49,804 nucleotides of DNA from Gudongella sp964575895 (GTDB taxonomy: Bacteria > Bacillota > Clostridia > Tissierellales > Tissierellaceae): NCBI GenBank assembly GCA_964575895.1, contig CAZNTE010000019.1:1-49804 (forward strand). The letters run 5' to 3'. The first letter of the stretch is position 1; every line of letters starts with the position of its first letter. Positions 40,584 through 49,708 of this stretch are shown here, one piece after another. Made by a program: the position numbers and the translations under genes. The notes beneath the pieces were generated by a model that saw only the letters and a program-made list of their open reading frames with translations, had not been told where the DNA came from and ran no database searches.

Positions 40584-41396
40584 CTATTTAATTAATTTTA
40601 TTACTTCCTCATATCCTTTGAATATATATTTACCTGGATTTAAACCGCACTTATCCATATCTCCAGCAATTTCATATCCTATTATCCTATTGTTTTCTAT
40701 GATTAAATTCAAACCATCTCTTTTATCTATTATAGCTTCTTTAATAATATTCCATTTATTAACTTTGTCTATAGAATAATGAATGAAATATAAGGAATAA
40801 ATGTCATTTGTAGTGGGTTTTCTTACAATTAGATCTACATTTTTTATATTATCATCTAATAATAGCCATGAAGATCTTAATATAGAGTAAAATACAATAT
40901 CATGATAAAAACCTTCCTTGCATATAGCTTCTTGATGTACTCCTTCTCTTAACATTCCACATTTCTCCATCACTTTTCCCGATGCAGTATTTAAATTAAA
41001 ATGTCTACCAATAATTTTATTAATCTTAACCTCATTAAAACCGTAATTAATTAATTCTCTAGTTCCTTCTGTTCCATAACCATTATTCCAACAATCTTTT
41101 CTTATCCAATATCCAACTTCACCTAAATTATTCTTTCTGTCAATACTTAAGGTAAATGCACCTACTAATACATTAGTCTCCTTAAAGATACCTGCTAGGG
41201 TAATCATGCCCTTTTCAGCATATACAAGTTCATGGGACTTAATCCAAGATATTGCCAAATCCATTGTGTACGACTTTGGTATATTAAGTGTTGTAAGATA
41301 TATCTCTGGATCATTCATTGATATATAAACTTCTTTAGCATCAGATAATTTAAAAGGTCTTAATAATAATCTATCAGTCTCCAATATTGGTATCAA
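40584..41396 (-). CDS. RimJ/RimL-like GNAT acetyltransferase with extra C-terminal domain
   Basis: A 270-residue protein. Residues 1-180 are a GNAT domain (ETDRLLLRPFKLSDAKEVYI, acetyl-CoA loop GYWIRKDCWNNGYGTEGTRE, and MEKCGMLREGVHQE). The remaining 90 residues (VDLIVRKPTTNDIYSLYFIH and on) look like the start of a second, degenerate GNAT fold, so this may be a tandem protein with one active half. The start is TTG at 41396, five bases from AAGGTG, within the stop region of the preceding gene (41401). It is the last gene of a five-gene operon. Confidence 0.85.
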   Translation of the reverse strand: MIPILETDRLLLRPFKLSDAKEVYISMNDPEIYLTTLNIPKSYTMDLAISWIKSHELVYAEKGMITLAGIFKETNVLVGAFTLSIDRKNNLGEVGYWIRKDCWNNGYGTEGTRELINYGFNEVKINKIIGRHFNLNTASGKVMEKCGMLREGVHQEAICKEGFYHDIVFYSILRSSWLLLDDNIKNVDLIVRKPTTNDIYSLYFIHYSIDKVNKWNIIKEAIIDKRDGLNLIIENNRIIGYEIAGDMDKCGLNPGKYIFKGYEEVIKLIK

Positions 41397-41400
41397 ACCA

Positions 41401-42174
41401 TCACCTTACCTTCTCATAATAATTTATCCTATCAATTATCTCAAAACCAAGATTAGAATATAACCTACCAACGGCCTCACTTTCATATTCCAAAGATATA
41501 CTTCGATTTTCATCTAACAACTTATTAATCAAGTATTTCATGAGATTTGTTGAGTTGCCTTTGTTCTGATACTCAGGTAAGGTGGCTACTCCAACAATTA
41601 AAGCACTACTGTTATTCTCAAAATCTGTCTGAGCTACCGCAATCAAATTACTATCTATAAATAGTCCAAATGCCCTGCCTCTTGAATTTATTAATCTACT
41701 TCTCATAATTTCAGTAGGTGCATAAGATTTAAATGTTAATTTATAAATCTCTTCGATTTCTCTCAAATCCTCCACGTTTAGCTGTCTTATGTCTAAATCA
41801 TAATCTATAGCATACTTTTCTTTAGAATCTAGGGCTGCTAAGTAACCAACAGTACTAATTTTCTTTATGACTCCTAACTTGCACAAGTTTATACAATAAG
41901 ACTCAGGAGCAATTACTTTTTTAAAATCTAATTCCTTTATAAATTCTGATAACTCTTTAATATCAAACTCTCCTACTGGAAATAACTTTAAGGTTCCTGA
42001 TTTTCTAAGAAAGACTAAACTTTCCACTCCTTTATTGTCCTCTTGTATAAATATATCTTTGAATATATCCTTAGAGCCTAATAGGCCAAGAAGGTTAAAG
42101 TAATTTCTTAGAGGGTCCCTTAATAATAAATCATAAATATTTATCCATTCCTCTTTATTTAGTGTTTTAATCAT
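41401..42174 (-). CDS. GNAT acetyltransferase, two-domain form
   Basis: A 257-residue protein. The N-terminal 130 residues (EEWINIYDLLLRDPLRNYFN and on) resemble a GNAT-associated domain without clear acetyl-CoA loop. The second half has the loop GVATLPEYQNKGNSTNLMKY near residues 195-214 and SLEYESEAVGRLYSNLGFE near the end, so catalysis belongs there. The substrate is unknown. It is separated by 8 nt from the DUF697 gene and by 4 nt from the next acetyltransferase, in the same operon. Confidence 0.85.
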   Translation of the reverse strand: MIKTLNKEEWINIYDLLLRDPLRNYFNLLGLLGSKDIFKDIFIQEDNKGVESLVFLRKSGTLKLFPVGEFDIKELSEFIKELDFKKVIAPESYCINLCKLGVIKKISTVGYLAALDSKEKYAIDYDLDIRQLNVEDLREIEEIYKLTFKSYAPTEIMRSRLINSRGRAFGLFIDSNLIAVAQTDFENNSSALIVGVATLPEYQNKGNSTNLMKYLINKLLDENRSISLEYESEAVGRLYSNLGFEIIDRINYYEKVR

Positions 42175-42182
42175 ATTATCAC

Positions 42183-43133
42183 CTAAAACTTAAAAGTATT
42201 TTTAGCTGCTCTTTTGGCTCCTTTTCCAAAAGCTTTTATTATAATCATTGTATTATCCTTCATTACGGCTCCTAACATTGTACATGCTTCCATAGTAGCG
42301 CTTCTTCTTAATATGCTCTTATTTGGTCTTGTGGTTGCACTAAGATACCTTTGAGTAATACATCCTACTCTCAAAGTCAAAAGAGCATTTATTGATCCTT
42401 CTGTAATTGAGTTTACAACAATATTAGTTACTGTAACTGCACCGGGAACTAAGGTAGCCAGACCTCCCCCTAATATTGATGTGATAAGTGGTTCTATTTG
42501 TTCATCGATTAAGTCCAGGTCTTCTAATCCTCTTGCCATTAATACAGTTCCTGCAACATTTCCATAAAGTGCCATTAACCTTGAAAATGATGGCCTTTGT
42601 TCATATATTATTGTAATCTGCCATATCATTTTGGTTAAGGTTCCAAGAATAAAAAATCCATCCAATACACCATTTTGAGAAATTGCGGTTGTTAAAAATA
42701 CACCTGTTGCCTTTGATTTTATTATTTCCCTACTCTTATTATTTAAAAGTAAATAACCTTTCTCGACTTCTTCTCTTATAGAGTTATTTCGATTTACTAT
42801 ATATCCTAATTCTTTTAAGTTTTTATTTCTCTCTAACCTGTTTAAAATATTTTCTAGGTACTCTTCATATTCATTGCTATTTTCATCCTGGGGTAACTCA
42901 GGCATTTTCTTGTACCTTATAAAACTAACCAGGGGTAAAAGAAATAGAATAGCTAGTATTACAATTAACACAAATAATGAAATAGTACCCAATAATGGGT
43001 GAATTCCACTCATAAAATTTACAATTTGTACCACTTGATTAAAAACTATTATTAACAATATTACTAATAGGCCAATACCTACTTTAATAAGTGTTGGCAT
43101 AAAAGCTTTTAACATCGATTGATTACTCTCCAT
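42183..43133 (-). CDS. DUF697/YcjF-like membrane protein
   Basis: A 316-residue protein. Two N-terminal helices at about residues 15-38 and 43-70 anchor it. A cytoplasmic charged helical stretch (about 75-150) is followed by the DUF697-like hydrophobic block (NGVLDGFFILGTLTKMIWQI, then SILGGGLATLVPGAVTVTNI). DUF697 proteins often accompany GTPases, but none is nearby. Function unknown. It sits in an operon between a NYN RNase-like protein (8 nt) and a GNAT protein (8 nt), an unusual combination. Confidence 0.82.
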   Translation of the reverse strand: MESNQSMLKAFMPTLIKVGIGLLVILLIIVFNQVVQIVNFMSGIHPLLGTISLFVLIVILAILFLLPLVSFIRYKKMPELPQDENSNEYEEYLENILNRLERNKNLKELGYIVNRNNSIREEVEKGYLLLNNKSREIIKSKATGVFLTTAISQNGVLDGFFILGTLTKMIWQITIIYEQRPSFSRLMALYGNVAGTVLMARGLEDLDLIDEQIEPLITSILGGGLATLVPGAVTVTNIVVNSITEGSINALLTLRVGCITQRYLSATTRPNKSILRRSATMEACTMLGAVMKDNTMIIIKAFGKGAKRAAKNTFKF

Positions 43134-43141
43134 GGTTTCAC

Positions 43142-43981
43142 CTATGTTTTCTTTCTTTTCTTATATTTTCTTTTATTAGTTTTTATAACTTCTTCTTTTT
43201 CTGAAGTTGGCTCTCTTAATGTTACCCACATGGAAGTTCCACCTTCTCCATCGGTTTCAATATTTAAAAAATCAAATTTCCTAAGGAATTTTGATAATTT
43301 TGTATCTCCATAATTTCTGACATCAAAATCAGGGTATCTTTTTGCAAGTCTATTTCCTATCTCGCCCATGTTCATTCTTTGTTCAGTTCCATCTACCTCA
43401 TCTAGCATCTTCTTAACTGCTATCTTTATTACACTTATATCTGTCATGCTCTTTTCATTTATCTCATTATTTTGAGTCCTAATATCTTCAATAATTGGTT
43501 CCTTAGCTTGGTTTTGTGATACCTCTAAACCCAGACTTTTCTTCTCAGATTCAGCTAATACATCTAAGTACTTAAACAAATTGCATGCAGCTATGAAAGG
43601 CTTTGGAGTTTTCCTCTCTCCCATACCTACAACCATCATTCCTGACTCTCTTAGCCTTGATGATAATTTAGTAAAATCACTATCTGAAGAAACTATGCAA
43701 TACCCATCAACATTACCTGAATATAATATGTCCATTGCATCTATTATCATTGCTGAGTCAGTGGCATTTTTCCCAGTTGTATAATTATATTGTTGTACTG
43801 GTGTCACGGAATTCTCAAGCAAAACTTCTTTCCATGCAACTGTATTAGGTTTTGTCCAGTCTCCATAAATCCTCTTGTATGTTGCAACTCCATAATTAGC
43901 TATCTCATCAAGAATGTATCTGATATATTTTGCAGATACATTGTCAGCATCAATTAGAACTGCGAATTTTTTATCTTCCAT
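43142..43981 (-). CDS. NYN domain protein with OST-HTH/LOTUS-type C-terminal domain
   Basis: A 279-residue protein. The N-terminal NYN domain (LabA/DUF88-like, PIN-fold nuclease) covers about residues 1-150, with the acidic residues D11 and D13 in LIDADN, an Asp in DSAMIIDAMDIL and the pair in SSDSDFTKL, matching a metal-dependent RNase site. Residues about 190-262 (DISVIKIAVKKMLDEVDG, then RYPDFDVRNYGDTKLSKFLR) look like an OST-HTH/LOTUS RNA-binding domain, and the tail KTNKRKYKKRKKT is strongly basic. It would cut or regulate RNA, target unknown. The start overlaps the FAD-dehydrogenase gene by 11 nt, so translation is coupled. Confidence 0.9.
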   Translation of the reverse strand: MEDKKFAVLIDADNVSAKYIRYILDEIANYGVATYKRIYGDWTKPNTVAWKEVLLENSVTPVQQYNYTTGKNATDSAMIIDAMDILYSGNVDGYCIVSSDSDFTKLSSRLRESGMMVVGMGERKTPKPFIAACNLFKYLDVLAESEKKSLGLEVSQNQAKEPIIEDIRTQNNEINEKSMTDISVIKIAVKKMLDEVDGTEQRMNMGEIGNRLAKRYPDFDVRNYGDTKLSKFLRKFDFLNIETDGEGGTSMWVTLREPTSEKEEVIKTNKRKYKKRKKT

Positions 43982-45569
43982 TATTTTCTCCCTCTATTTC
44001 TTTTAGTATTCCCTCTGCTATTCTTATGCCATCAACAGCAGCTGAAATAATTCCACCTGCGTATCCAGCCCCTTCACCTGCTGGATATATACCTTTAATG
44101 TTAGATTGCAGGTCCTCTCCCCTAGTGATCCTTATTGGCGATGAACTCCTAGTCTCAACACCTGTCATCAATGCATCTTCCTGAGCAAAACCAATAATCT
44201 TCTTATCAAAATCAATTAAGGCTGCTTTTAATGTATCTGTTACATACTCTGGCAGACAATTCCTTAAATCTCCTGCTCTTACTCCAGGGGTATAAGTTGG
44301 ATTCATCTTCCCTATGTCTTTTGATGCCTTATCATTAATGAAATCACCTACTTTTTGAACTGGTGCGCAATAATTGCTACCACCTTCAATAAATGCTAGT
44401 CTCTCAATATTCCTCTGGTACTCAACCCCAGCAAGGGGATGCTCACTTCCAAAATCTTTAGGAAAAACACTTACTAAAAGAGCTGAGTTCGCATTGACAT
44501 GATCTCTTTTATGTTCACTCATACCATTTGTGACAACCATTCCCTCTTCAGAAGATGCTGCCACTACATATCCTCCTGGGCACATACAAAATGTGTATGC
44601 TGATCTGTTATTCTCATAATGCCCAGATAACTTATACTCAGCTGCACCTAATTTTTGATGTTTATAACTATTTCCATGCTGACTCTTATCTATTAGTTCC
44701 TGAGGATGTTCAATTCTAACTCCTATTGAGAATCCCTTTTGCTCAATATGCAAGCCTTTTTCATGAATCATATGGAATGTATCTCTCGCGCTATGTCCCA
44801 GTGCTAATATTACTCTATTTGATTTTATAACTTCTTCATTATTAATCCTAACCCCAAAAACTTGTCCATTCTCTATTATTATATCTGTTACCTTGGAACC
44901 AAATCTTACTGCTCCTCCATTAATTATGATCTTCTTCCTTAAATTCTTAACTACCTCTCTTAGAATATCCGTACCTATATGGGGTTTATTAACATATAAA
45001 ATTTCTTCTGGAGCATTAGCATTTACAAAATACTCAAGTACTTTTCTTGATCTTGGGTCTTTTATTAATGTAGTTAATTTGCCATCTGAAAATGTTCCAG
45101 CTCCCCCTTCACCAAACTGTACATTGGATTCAGGATTTAGTACTCCTTTTTCCCAAAACTCATTTACATCCCTAGCTCTATTATCTACATCCTTACCTCT
45201 TTCTAATATTATTGGATTAAGTCCCAACTCAGAAAGTACTATTCCTGCAAATAATCCAGCTGGCCCCATGCCTACAATTATTGGTTTTTCTCCTTTATAG
45301 TCCAATCTTTTATAGTCATATGTCTTCTGGTCTACACTTATAACTCCTTTTTTTCTATTCTTTTTAAGTATAAGTCTCTCATCTTCTACCACCAAGTCAA
45401 TTGTGTAAACAAAATAAATCTTATCCTTTTTTCTGGCATCTATTGATTTTTTAAATATTGACCATGATATTACCACATTTTCACTTATGTCAATTTTCTT
45501 GCATGTATAATCTAGTATTTTATCTTCATCTTCATCAATTGATATTTTTACTTCTGGTATTCTTATCAT
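43971..45569 (-). CDS. FAD-dependent dehydrogenase (COG2509 type)
   Basis: A 532-residue flavoprotein. An N-terminal 70-residue domain precedes a Rossmann FAD site at GMGPAGLFAGIVLSELG near residues 99-115. Further conserved blocks are NVQFGEGGAGTFSDGKLTTL near 154-173, PGGYVVAASSEEG and the C-terminal GIYPAGEGAGYAGGI. This family is widespread in Clostridia and annotated only as uncharacterised FAD-dependent dehydrogenase; its substrate is unknown. The ATG at 45569 follows AAGGAG. It is the first gene of the operon with NYN, DUF697 and two GNAT genes. Confidence 0.9.
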   Translation of the reverse strand: MIRIPEVKISIDEDEDKILDYTCKKIDISENVVISWSIFKKSIDARKKDKIYFVYTIDLVVEDERLILKKNRKKGVISVDQKTYDYKRLDYKGEKPIIVGMGPAGLFAGIVLSELGLNPIILERGKDVDNRARDVNEFWEKGVLNPESNVQFGEGGAGTFSDGKLTTLIKDPRSRKVLEYFVNANAPEEILYVNKPHIGTDILREVVKNLRKKIIINGGAVRFGSKVTDIIIENGQVFGVRINNEEVIKSNRVILALGHSARDTFHMIHEKGLHIEQKGFSIGVRIEHPQELIDKSQHGNSYKHQKLGAAEYKLSGHYENNRSAYTFCMCPGGYVVAASSEEGMVVTNGMSEHKRDHVNANSALLVSVFPKDFGSEHPLAGVEYQRNIERLAFIEGGSNYCAPVQKVGDFINDKASKDIGKMNPTYTPGVRAGDLRNCLPEYVTDTLKAALIDFDKKIIGFAQEDALMTGVETRSSSPIRITRGEDLQSNIKGIYPAGEGAGYAGGIISAAVDGIRIAEGILKEIEGENNGR

Positions 45570-45649
45570 ATAAACTCCTTATTCTAAAGCTAAATATACT
45601 TTTCATTCTAATAATATCATTATTTCTACATATTTTCTATTAATCACTT

Positions 45650-46966
45650 TTAAGTATCCATTAGAGTAACTGATACTTTTGCAATTCTTTTATCATCTAT
45701 TTCCATTACCTTAAGTTCTAAACCTTGATAATTAATTGTAATATTTTCATAATCCTCTGGAATATATCCAAGTTTATAGATTATAAGTCCAGCTATGGTG
45801 TCAAATTCTTCAGAATCATCTAGTTCAACTTGTGCTCTTTTGTTAAATTCAGTTATAGAAGTGGACCCTCTAACTATATACTCTCCATCTTTAATTATTT
45901 TAATATCTGGCTCGTCATGATCAAATTCATCGTCAATATCTCCCATAATCTCCTCAATTAGATCCTCCATAGTAACAATCCCTGAAAACCCTCCATATTC
46001 ATCTATAAGTATTGCCATATGATTTCTTGTATTTTTAAGTTCAATAAAAAGATCATTAATGTTTTTTCTCTCTGGTACAAAATATGGGGGTCTAAGCATA
46101 TCTCTAATCTTAACATCATAAAACCCCTCCTTATAAGCTTCTAACAAATAGTCTTTCAAGTATAATATTCCAATTATATTGTCTATATCATCACTATATA
46201 CAGGAATTCTCGAATATTTTAGATTTAACAAATCATCAATATACTCCTTAATATCATCATTGATATTAATTGTATATACTTCTGTTCTTGCAGTCATTAT
46301 TTCTTCAGCAAGTTTGTCATCAAAACTAATAGCGCTTTTTATCATTTCTCTTTCCAAAGGGTTAATTACCCCTTGTTCATGGCCAACTTCTACCAAGGAA
46401 CTAATCTCTTCTAAAGTTATTTTGCTCTCTACATCACCCTTACTTACTCCAAGAAGCCTTATTACAGCATTTGTTGAATATGATAGAAGAGATACAAAAG
46501 GATGCGCTATCTTTGCTACAAAACTTATTGGTTTTATAGCAAACATAGAAAATTTTTCAGAGTAATTCAAAGCTATTCTCTTTGGTACTAATTCACCAAA
46601 TACAAGCATAATATATGACAAGATTATTGTTATTCCTATAAAGGCTATATTATCACCAAATGGAATTCCTAGATTATTCAAGAATTCTCCAAATAAAGCG
46701 GTTATACTTACTGCAGCAGATGCAGAGGAGAAAAATCCAGCCAGGGTAATACCTACCTGTATAGTAGACAGAAATCTAGAGGGCTCCTCTAGTATCTTCA
46801 ATAAAGCTATAGCCTTTTTATTCCCAGCTTCAGCTTTGGACATAATTCTAATCTTATCAGTTGATACCATTGCCATTTCTGAAGCAGCAAAAAATGCATT
46901 TATGAATGTCAAAACAACTATAAGAATTAACTTCCCCAAAATATTTGTATCATCTAAATTTCCCAT
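45650..46966 (-). CDS. CNNM/CorC-HlyC family protein (DUF21-CBS-CorC)
   Basis: A 438-residue membrane protein. Four helices form the DUF21/CNNM domain (about residues 1-190), two CBS motifs follow at about 215-330 (NLKYSRIPVYSDDIDNIIGI, then NHMAILIDEYGGFSGIVTME), and a CorC_HlyC domain ends the protein (about 350-435, with SEEFDTIAGLIIYKLGYIPE). Relatives export or regulate Mg2+ (MpfA, CorC) and are wrongly called hemolysins. CBS domains probably bind nucleotide. The ATG at 46966 follows AAGGAG. It is transcribed toward the five-gene operon with an 80-nt gap and may be separate. Confidence 0.93.
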   Translation of the reverse strand: MGNLDDTNILGKLILIVVLTFINAFFAASEMAMVSTDKIRIMSKAEAGNKKAIALLKILEEPSRFLSTIQVGITLAGFFSSASAAVSITALFGEFLNNLGIPFGDNIAFIGITIILSYIMLVFGELVPKRIALNYSEKFSMFAIKPISFVAKIAHPFVSLLSYSTNAVIRLLGVSKGDVESKITLEEISSLVEVGHEQGVINPLEREMIKSAISFDDKLAEEIMTARTEVYTININDDIKEYIDDLLNLKYSRIPVYSDDIDNIIGILYLKDYLLEAYKEGFYDVKIRDMLRPPYFVPERKNINDLFIELKNTRNHMAILIDEYGGFSGIVTMEDLIEEIMGDIDDEFDHDEPDIKIIKDGEYIVRGSTSITEFNKRAQVELDDSEEFDTIAGLIIYKLGYIPEDYENITINYQGLELKVMEIDDKRIAKVSVTLMDT

Positions 46967-47012
46967 AAATATCTCCTTTTCTTATATTAATACCCCATTT
47001 TATTCAAAAAAG

Positions 47013-47034
47013 AAAAACAGCTCTAAGGCTGCTT
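47013..47034 (-). terminator. Terminator after the GGDEF-EAL gene
   Basis: On the minus strand AGCAGC pairs with GCTGTT across CTTAGA, followed by a T-rich tract. It overlaps the 3' end of the coding sequence. The stem is short. Confidence 0.5.
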
Positions 47035-49275
47035 TTCAAGAAATTTTATAACATCTCCAATTTCTAAAGGCTTACTAAAATAATATCCCTGAAGTAAGTC
47101 GCAGTCTCTTTCTTCAAGATACTTTACCTGTTTTCCAGTCTCGACTCCCTCAGCAACAACAAATAGTCCTAATTTATGACTTAAGGATATTATGTCTCCT
47201 GATAACAAATTCTCATCCTTCACTTCCCCAACTTTATCTATAAATGTTTTATCAATCTTAATACAGTCAATATTAAGATCTCTTAATCTCGAGAAAGAAG
47301 AGTAACCTATTCCAAAATCATCAAGGGCAATAACTATACCCTCATTCCTAAGTTCTTTCAAAGTATTATTAACTGACTCATAGTTATCAAATAACACAGA
47401 CTCTGTTACTTCTAAAGTAACATTCTTAGGATTAATTCTAGATGAGAGTATCTTATCTAGAATTTTAGACTTAAAAGTTGGATCCATTAACTGTACTCCA
47501 GAAATATTTATAGATATTTTAATATCACTATACCCTTCAAACTCAAGTTCCCTAAGAAATAGAAGAGCACTCTGAAATATCCACTCCCCTAACCTGTTTA
47601 TAAGTAATCTCTTTTCAGCAATGTCAATAAATTCAACTGGGGATATAAACCCAAAAGAATCGGTCTTAAGTCTTGCTAATGCTTCAAAACCCTTGACTTT
47701 TTTTGTTTGAGTATCTATTATTGGTTGATATACTAAGAATAGTTTCTCTAGTTGTGGATCCAATAATCCATCTATAATCTCTGATTCTATTGTCTCTTCT
47801 CGTCTAATTCTGTTAAGCATATCATTATTATAAAATGCGTGACTAATGTTTTTTCTCCCATCCACGTAACTTACAGCTATAGTAGCATCTCTAATAATTT
47901 CATCAGGTTTTTTATAATTATTGCTTATCTCAACTACTCCCATATTTATATCAATTATTCTCTTCTGCCCTTGAGTATAGAATTCACTTTCTAAGACATC
48001 TTTTATCTTGAATATTATATTTTCAAGGATTTTTCTGTCACTCTTATAATCTGCTATAATAACAAATCTATCTGATCCAAACCTAAAAACCTTATGTTGC
48101 TTTGAATACTCTTCCTTAAGTTTTCTTGCAATAATCTTTAATATGCTGTCTCCATACTCATAACCATAAGTCATGTTAATTGACTTAAAATCACTAATAT
48201 TAATCAGTAAAAGCCCTCTGGGAAAATTATTTCTATTAATTATATCCTTTAGCTCAAATATCAAGGACTCTCTATTAGGTAGGTCAGTCAGTGAATCAAA
48301 ATAAGCCATCTTCTCTAAGATCTTATTGTTTTTAAATATAATAATATTAAATATAATCAAAAGTGCAAATATAACAAATAAAGCTACTAATCCAATAGTT
48401 ATAAAGTCATTAATAGCATTATTGGTTTTAACTAGTGAATTAATAATAGATAAGGCACCTTCTAATTCGCCATCTACTTTAAGTGGTATAATAACTTGAT
48501 ATGCACTTTCACCTTTGTATTCTGTTAAAAAAGAAACTTCTAAATTCTTTGAAATTACATCAAGAATAGAACTAGATTGATTAAATGTACCAATATACTC
48601 AGCATCACTACTAGCTATTATCTTACCACTCTTGTCATAAAAACTAGCATTTATTATATCTTCTTCTAAAAATATCCTTTCAATAAGTAATTGTATATCA
48701 AAGGTATTAAGGAATGCTAAAATTTTATTAGCCAATATACCCACTTGAAGAAATCTTCCATCCTCTAACTTATAGTACCCATACTTATATAAAATACCTG
48801 ATTCGGTATCAGCTCTAATGTCCTCAACCATGTACATATCATCTGACAATAAAAATCTATTGATTGGGTGATTCTCATCAAAAGTCCACCCAATGTATGA
48901 TCCATCAGAGGAATCTATTACAACTCCTTCTTTTGAATAGAGATAAATATTGTCAACGTTGAACTCTATTGATAAAGTATCAAGATTGTTAAAGTTCTCT
49001 TCAATTCCCATATTAGCAACTGCAATGCTTACTGTAACAATTCTATCATCAAGTATGTTTGTTGTAATCTCTCTAGCATCCATCGCAATCTCAAGATTGT
49101 TTGTATAACTCCTGGTTAATCTATATGATTCATCTTCTAATAGTGAGTAATAGTAGTTTCTAATAGCCTCAGTCATAAAAAAAGATGCAAAAACAAACAC
49201 CAATACTATTAAAAGGATTGCTGTAAATCCTATAATCTTCCTATTTTTTGATTTTATAGACTGATATTTGCTCAT
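47023..49275 (-). CDS. Membrane GGDEF-EAL protein, likely c-di-GMP phosphodiesterase
   Basis: A 750-residue protein. A first helix at about residues 14-35, a large extracellular double-Cache-type sensor (to about 280) and a second helix near 290-315 are followed by GGDEF (about 325-485) and EAL (about 495-745). The GGDEF signature reads RFGSDRF, so it should be inactive as a cyclase and may act as a GTP or regulatory site. The EAL half has FEALARL, EVTESVLF, DDFGIGYSSFSRL and LLQGYYFSKPL, all catalytic motifs intact. It would hydrolyse c-di-GMP in response to an external ligand. The ATG at 49275 follows GAGG; the ATG at 49287 lacks a site. Confidence 0.93.
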   Translation of the reverse strand: MSKYQSIKSKNRKIIGFTAILLIVLVFVFASFFMTEAIRNYYYSLLEDESYRLTRSYTNNLEIAMDAREITTNILDDRIVTVSIAVANMGIEENFNNLDTLSIEFNVDNIYLYSKEGVVIDSSDGSYIGWTFDENHPINRFLLSDDMYMVEDIRADTESGILYKYGYYKLEDGRFLQVGILANKILAFLNTFDIQLLIERIFLEEDIINASFYDKSGKIIASSDAEYIGTFNQSSSILDVISKNLEVSFLTEYKGESAYQVIIPLKVDGELEGALSIINSLVKTNNAINDFITIGLVALFVIFALLIIFNIIIFKNNKILEKMAYFDSLTDLPNRESLIFELKDIINRNNFPRGLLLINISDFKSINMTYGYEYGDSILKIIARKLKEEYSKQHKVFRFGSDRFVIIADYKSDRKILENIIFKIKDVLESEFYTQGQKRIIDINMGVVEISNNYKKPDEIIRDATIAVSYVDGRKNISHAFYNNDMLNRIRREETIESEIIDGLLDPQLEKLFLVYQPIIDTQTKKVKGFEALARLKTDSFGFISPVEFIDIAEKRLLINRLGEWIFQSALLFLRELEFEGYSDIKISINISGVQLMDPTFKSKILDKILSSRINPKNVTLEVTESVLFDNYESVNNTLKELRNEGIVIALDDFGIGYSSFSRLRDLNIDCIKIDKTFIDKVGEVKDENLLSGDIISLSHKLGLFVVAEGVETGKQVKYLEERDCDLLQGYYFSKPLEIGDVIKFLEKQP

Positions 49276-49359
49276 AAGTATCCTCATTTACAACCACTTT
49301 TTTTCAGTCTATCATCATTTAATTCACAATGTCAACATTTCCATAAAATTATAACAAAA

Positions 49360-49695
49360 TTAGTTATTAAGCTTATTCCAAAGCTCTATGTATATAATAT
49401 AAAATCGTTGGGTGGAATTCTCCAATTTAAAATAATGAATTATATAAAAAGAAAATAACATCAATAAAAGTAGAAATATGATCCCAGTAAGTATTATACT
49501 AGTCAATAAAAAGAGTATAAAAAAAGCTAACAAAATTAATCCCACAAATATTGTAGTCAATAGATGGGATAACCTCTCATGTTGAATCCACTTAATGTAT
49601 TCACTATGTAGGCAGATAAGTTCAGAATACCTAGGAGAATCCAAACTTAATTGATCATCTAACCAATTTTCATACTCTCTAATTTTCTTAAACAT
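49360..49695 (-). CDS. Small membrane protein, unknown function
   Basis: A 111-residue protein. The N-terminal soluble part FKKIREYENWLDDQLSLDSP is followed by two membrane helices near residues 42-85 and a charged tail. I see no known motif. The ATG at 49695 follows GGGTG; a GTG at 49704 is inside that site. It starts 13 nt after the stop of the truncated gene at the right edge, so the two are probably co-transcribed. Confidence 0.7.
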   Translation of the reverse strand: MFKKIREYENWLDDQLSLDSPRYSELICLHSEYIKWIQHERLSHLLTTIFVGLILLAFFILFLLTSIILTGIIFLLLLMLFSFYIIHYFKLENSTQRFYIIYIELWNKLNN

Positions 49696-49708
49696 AAAAA
49701 TCACCCTA

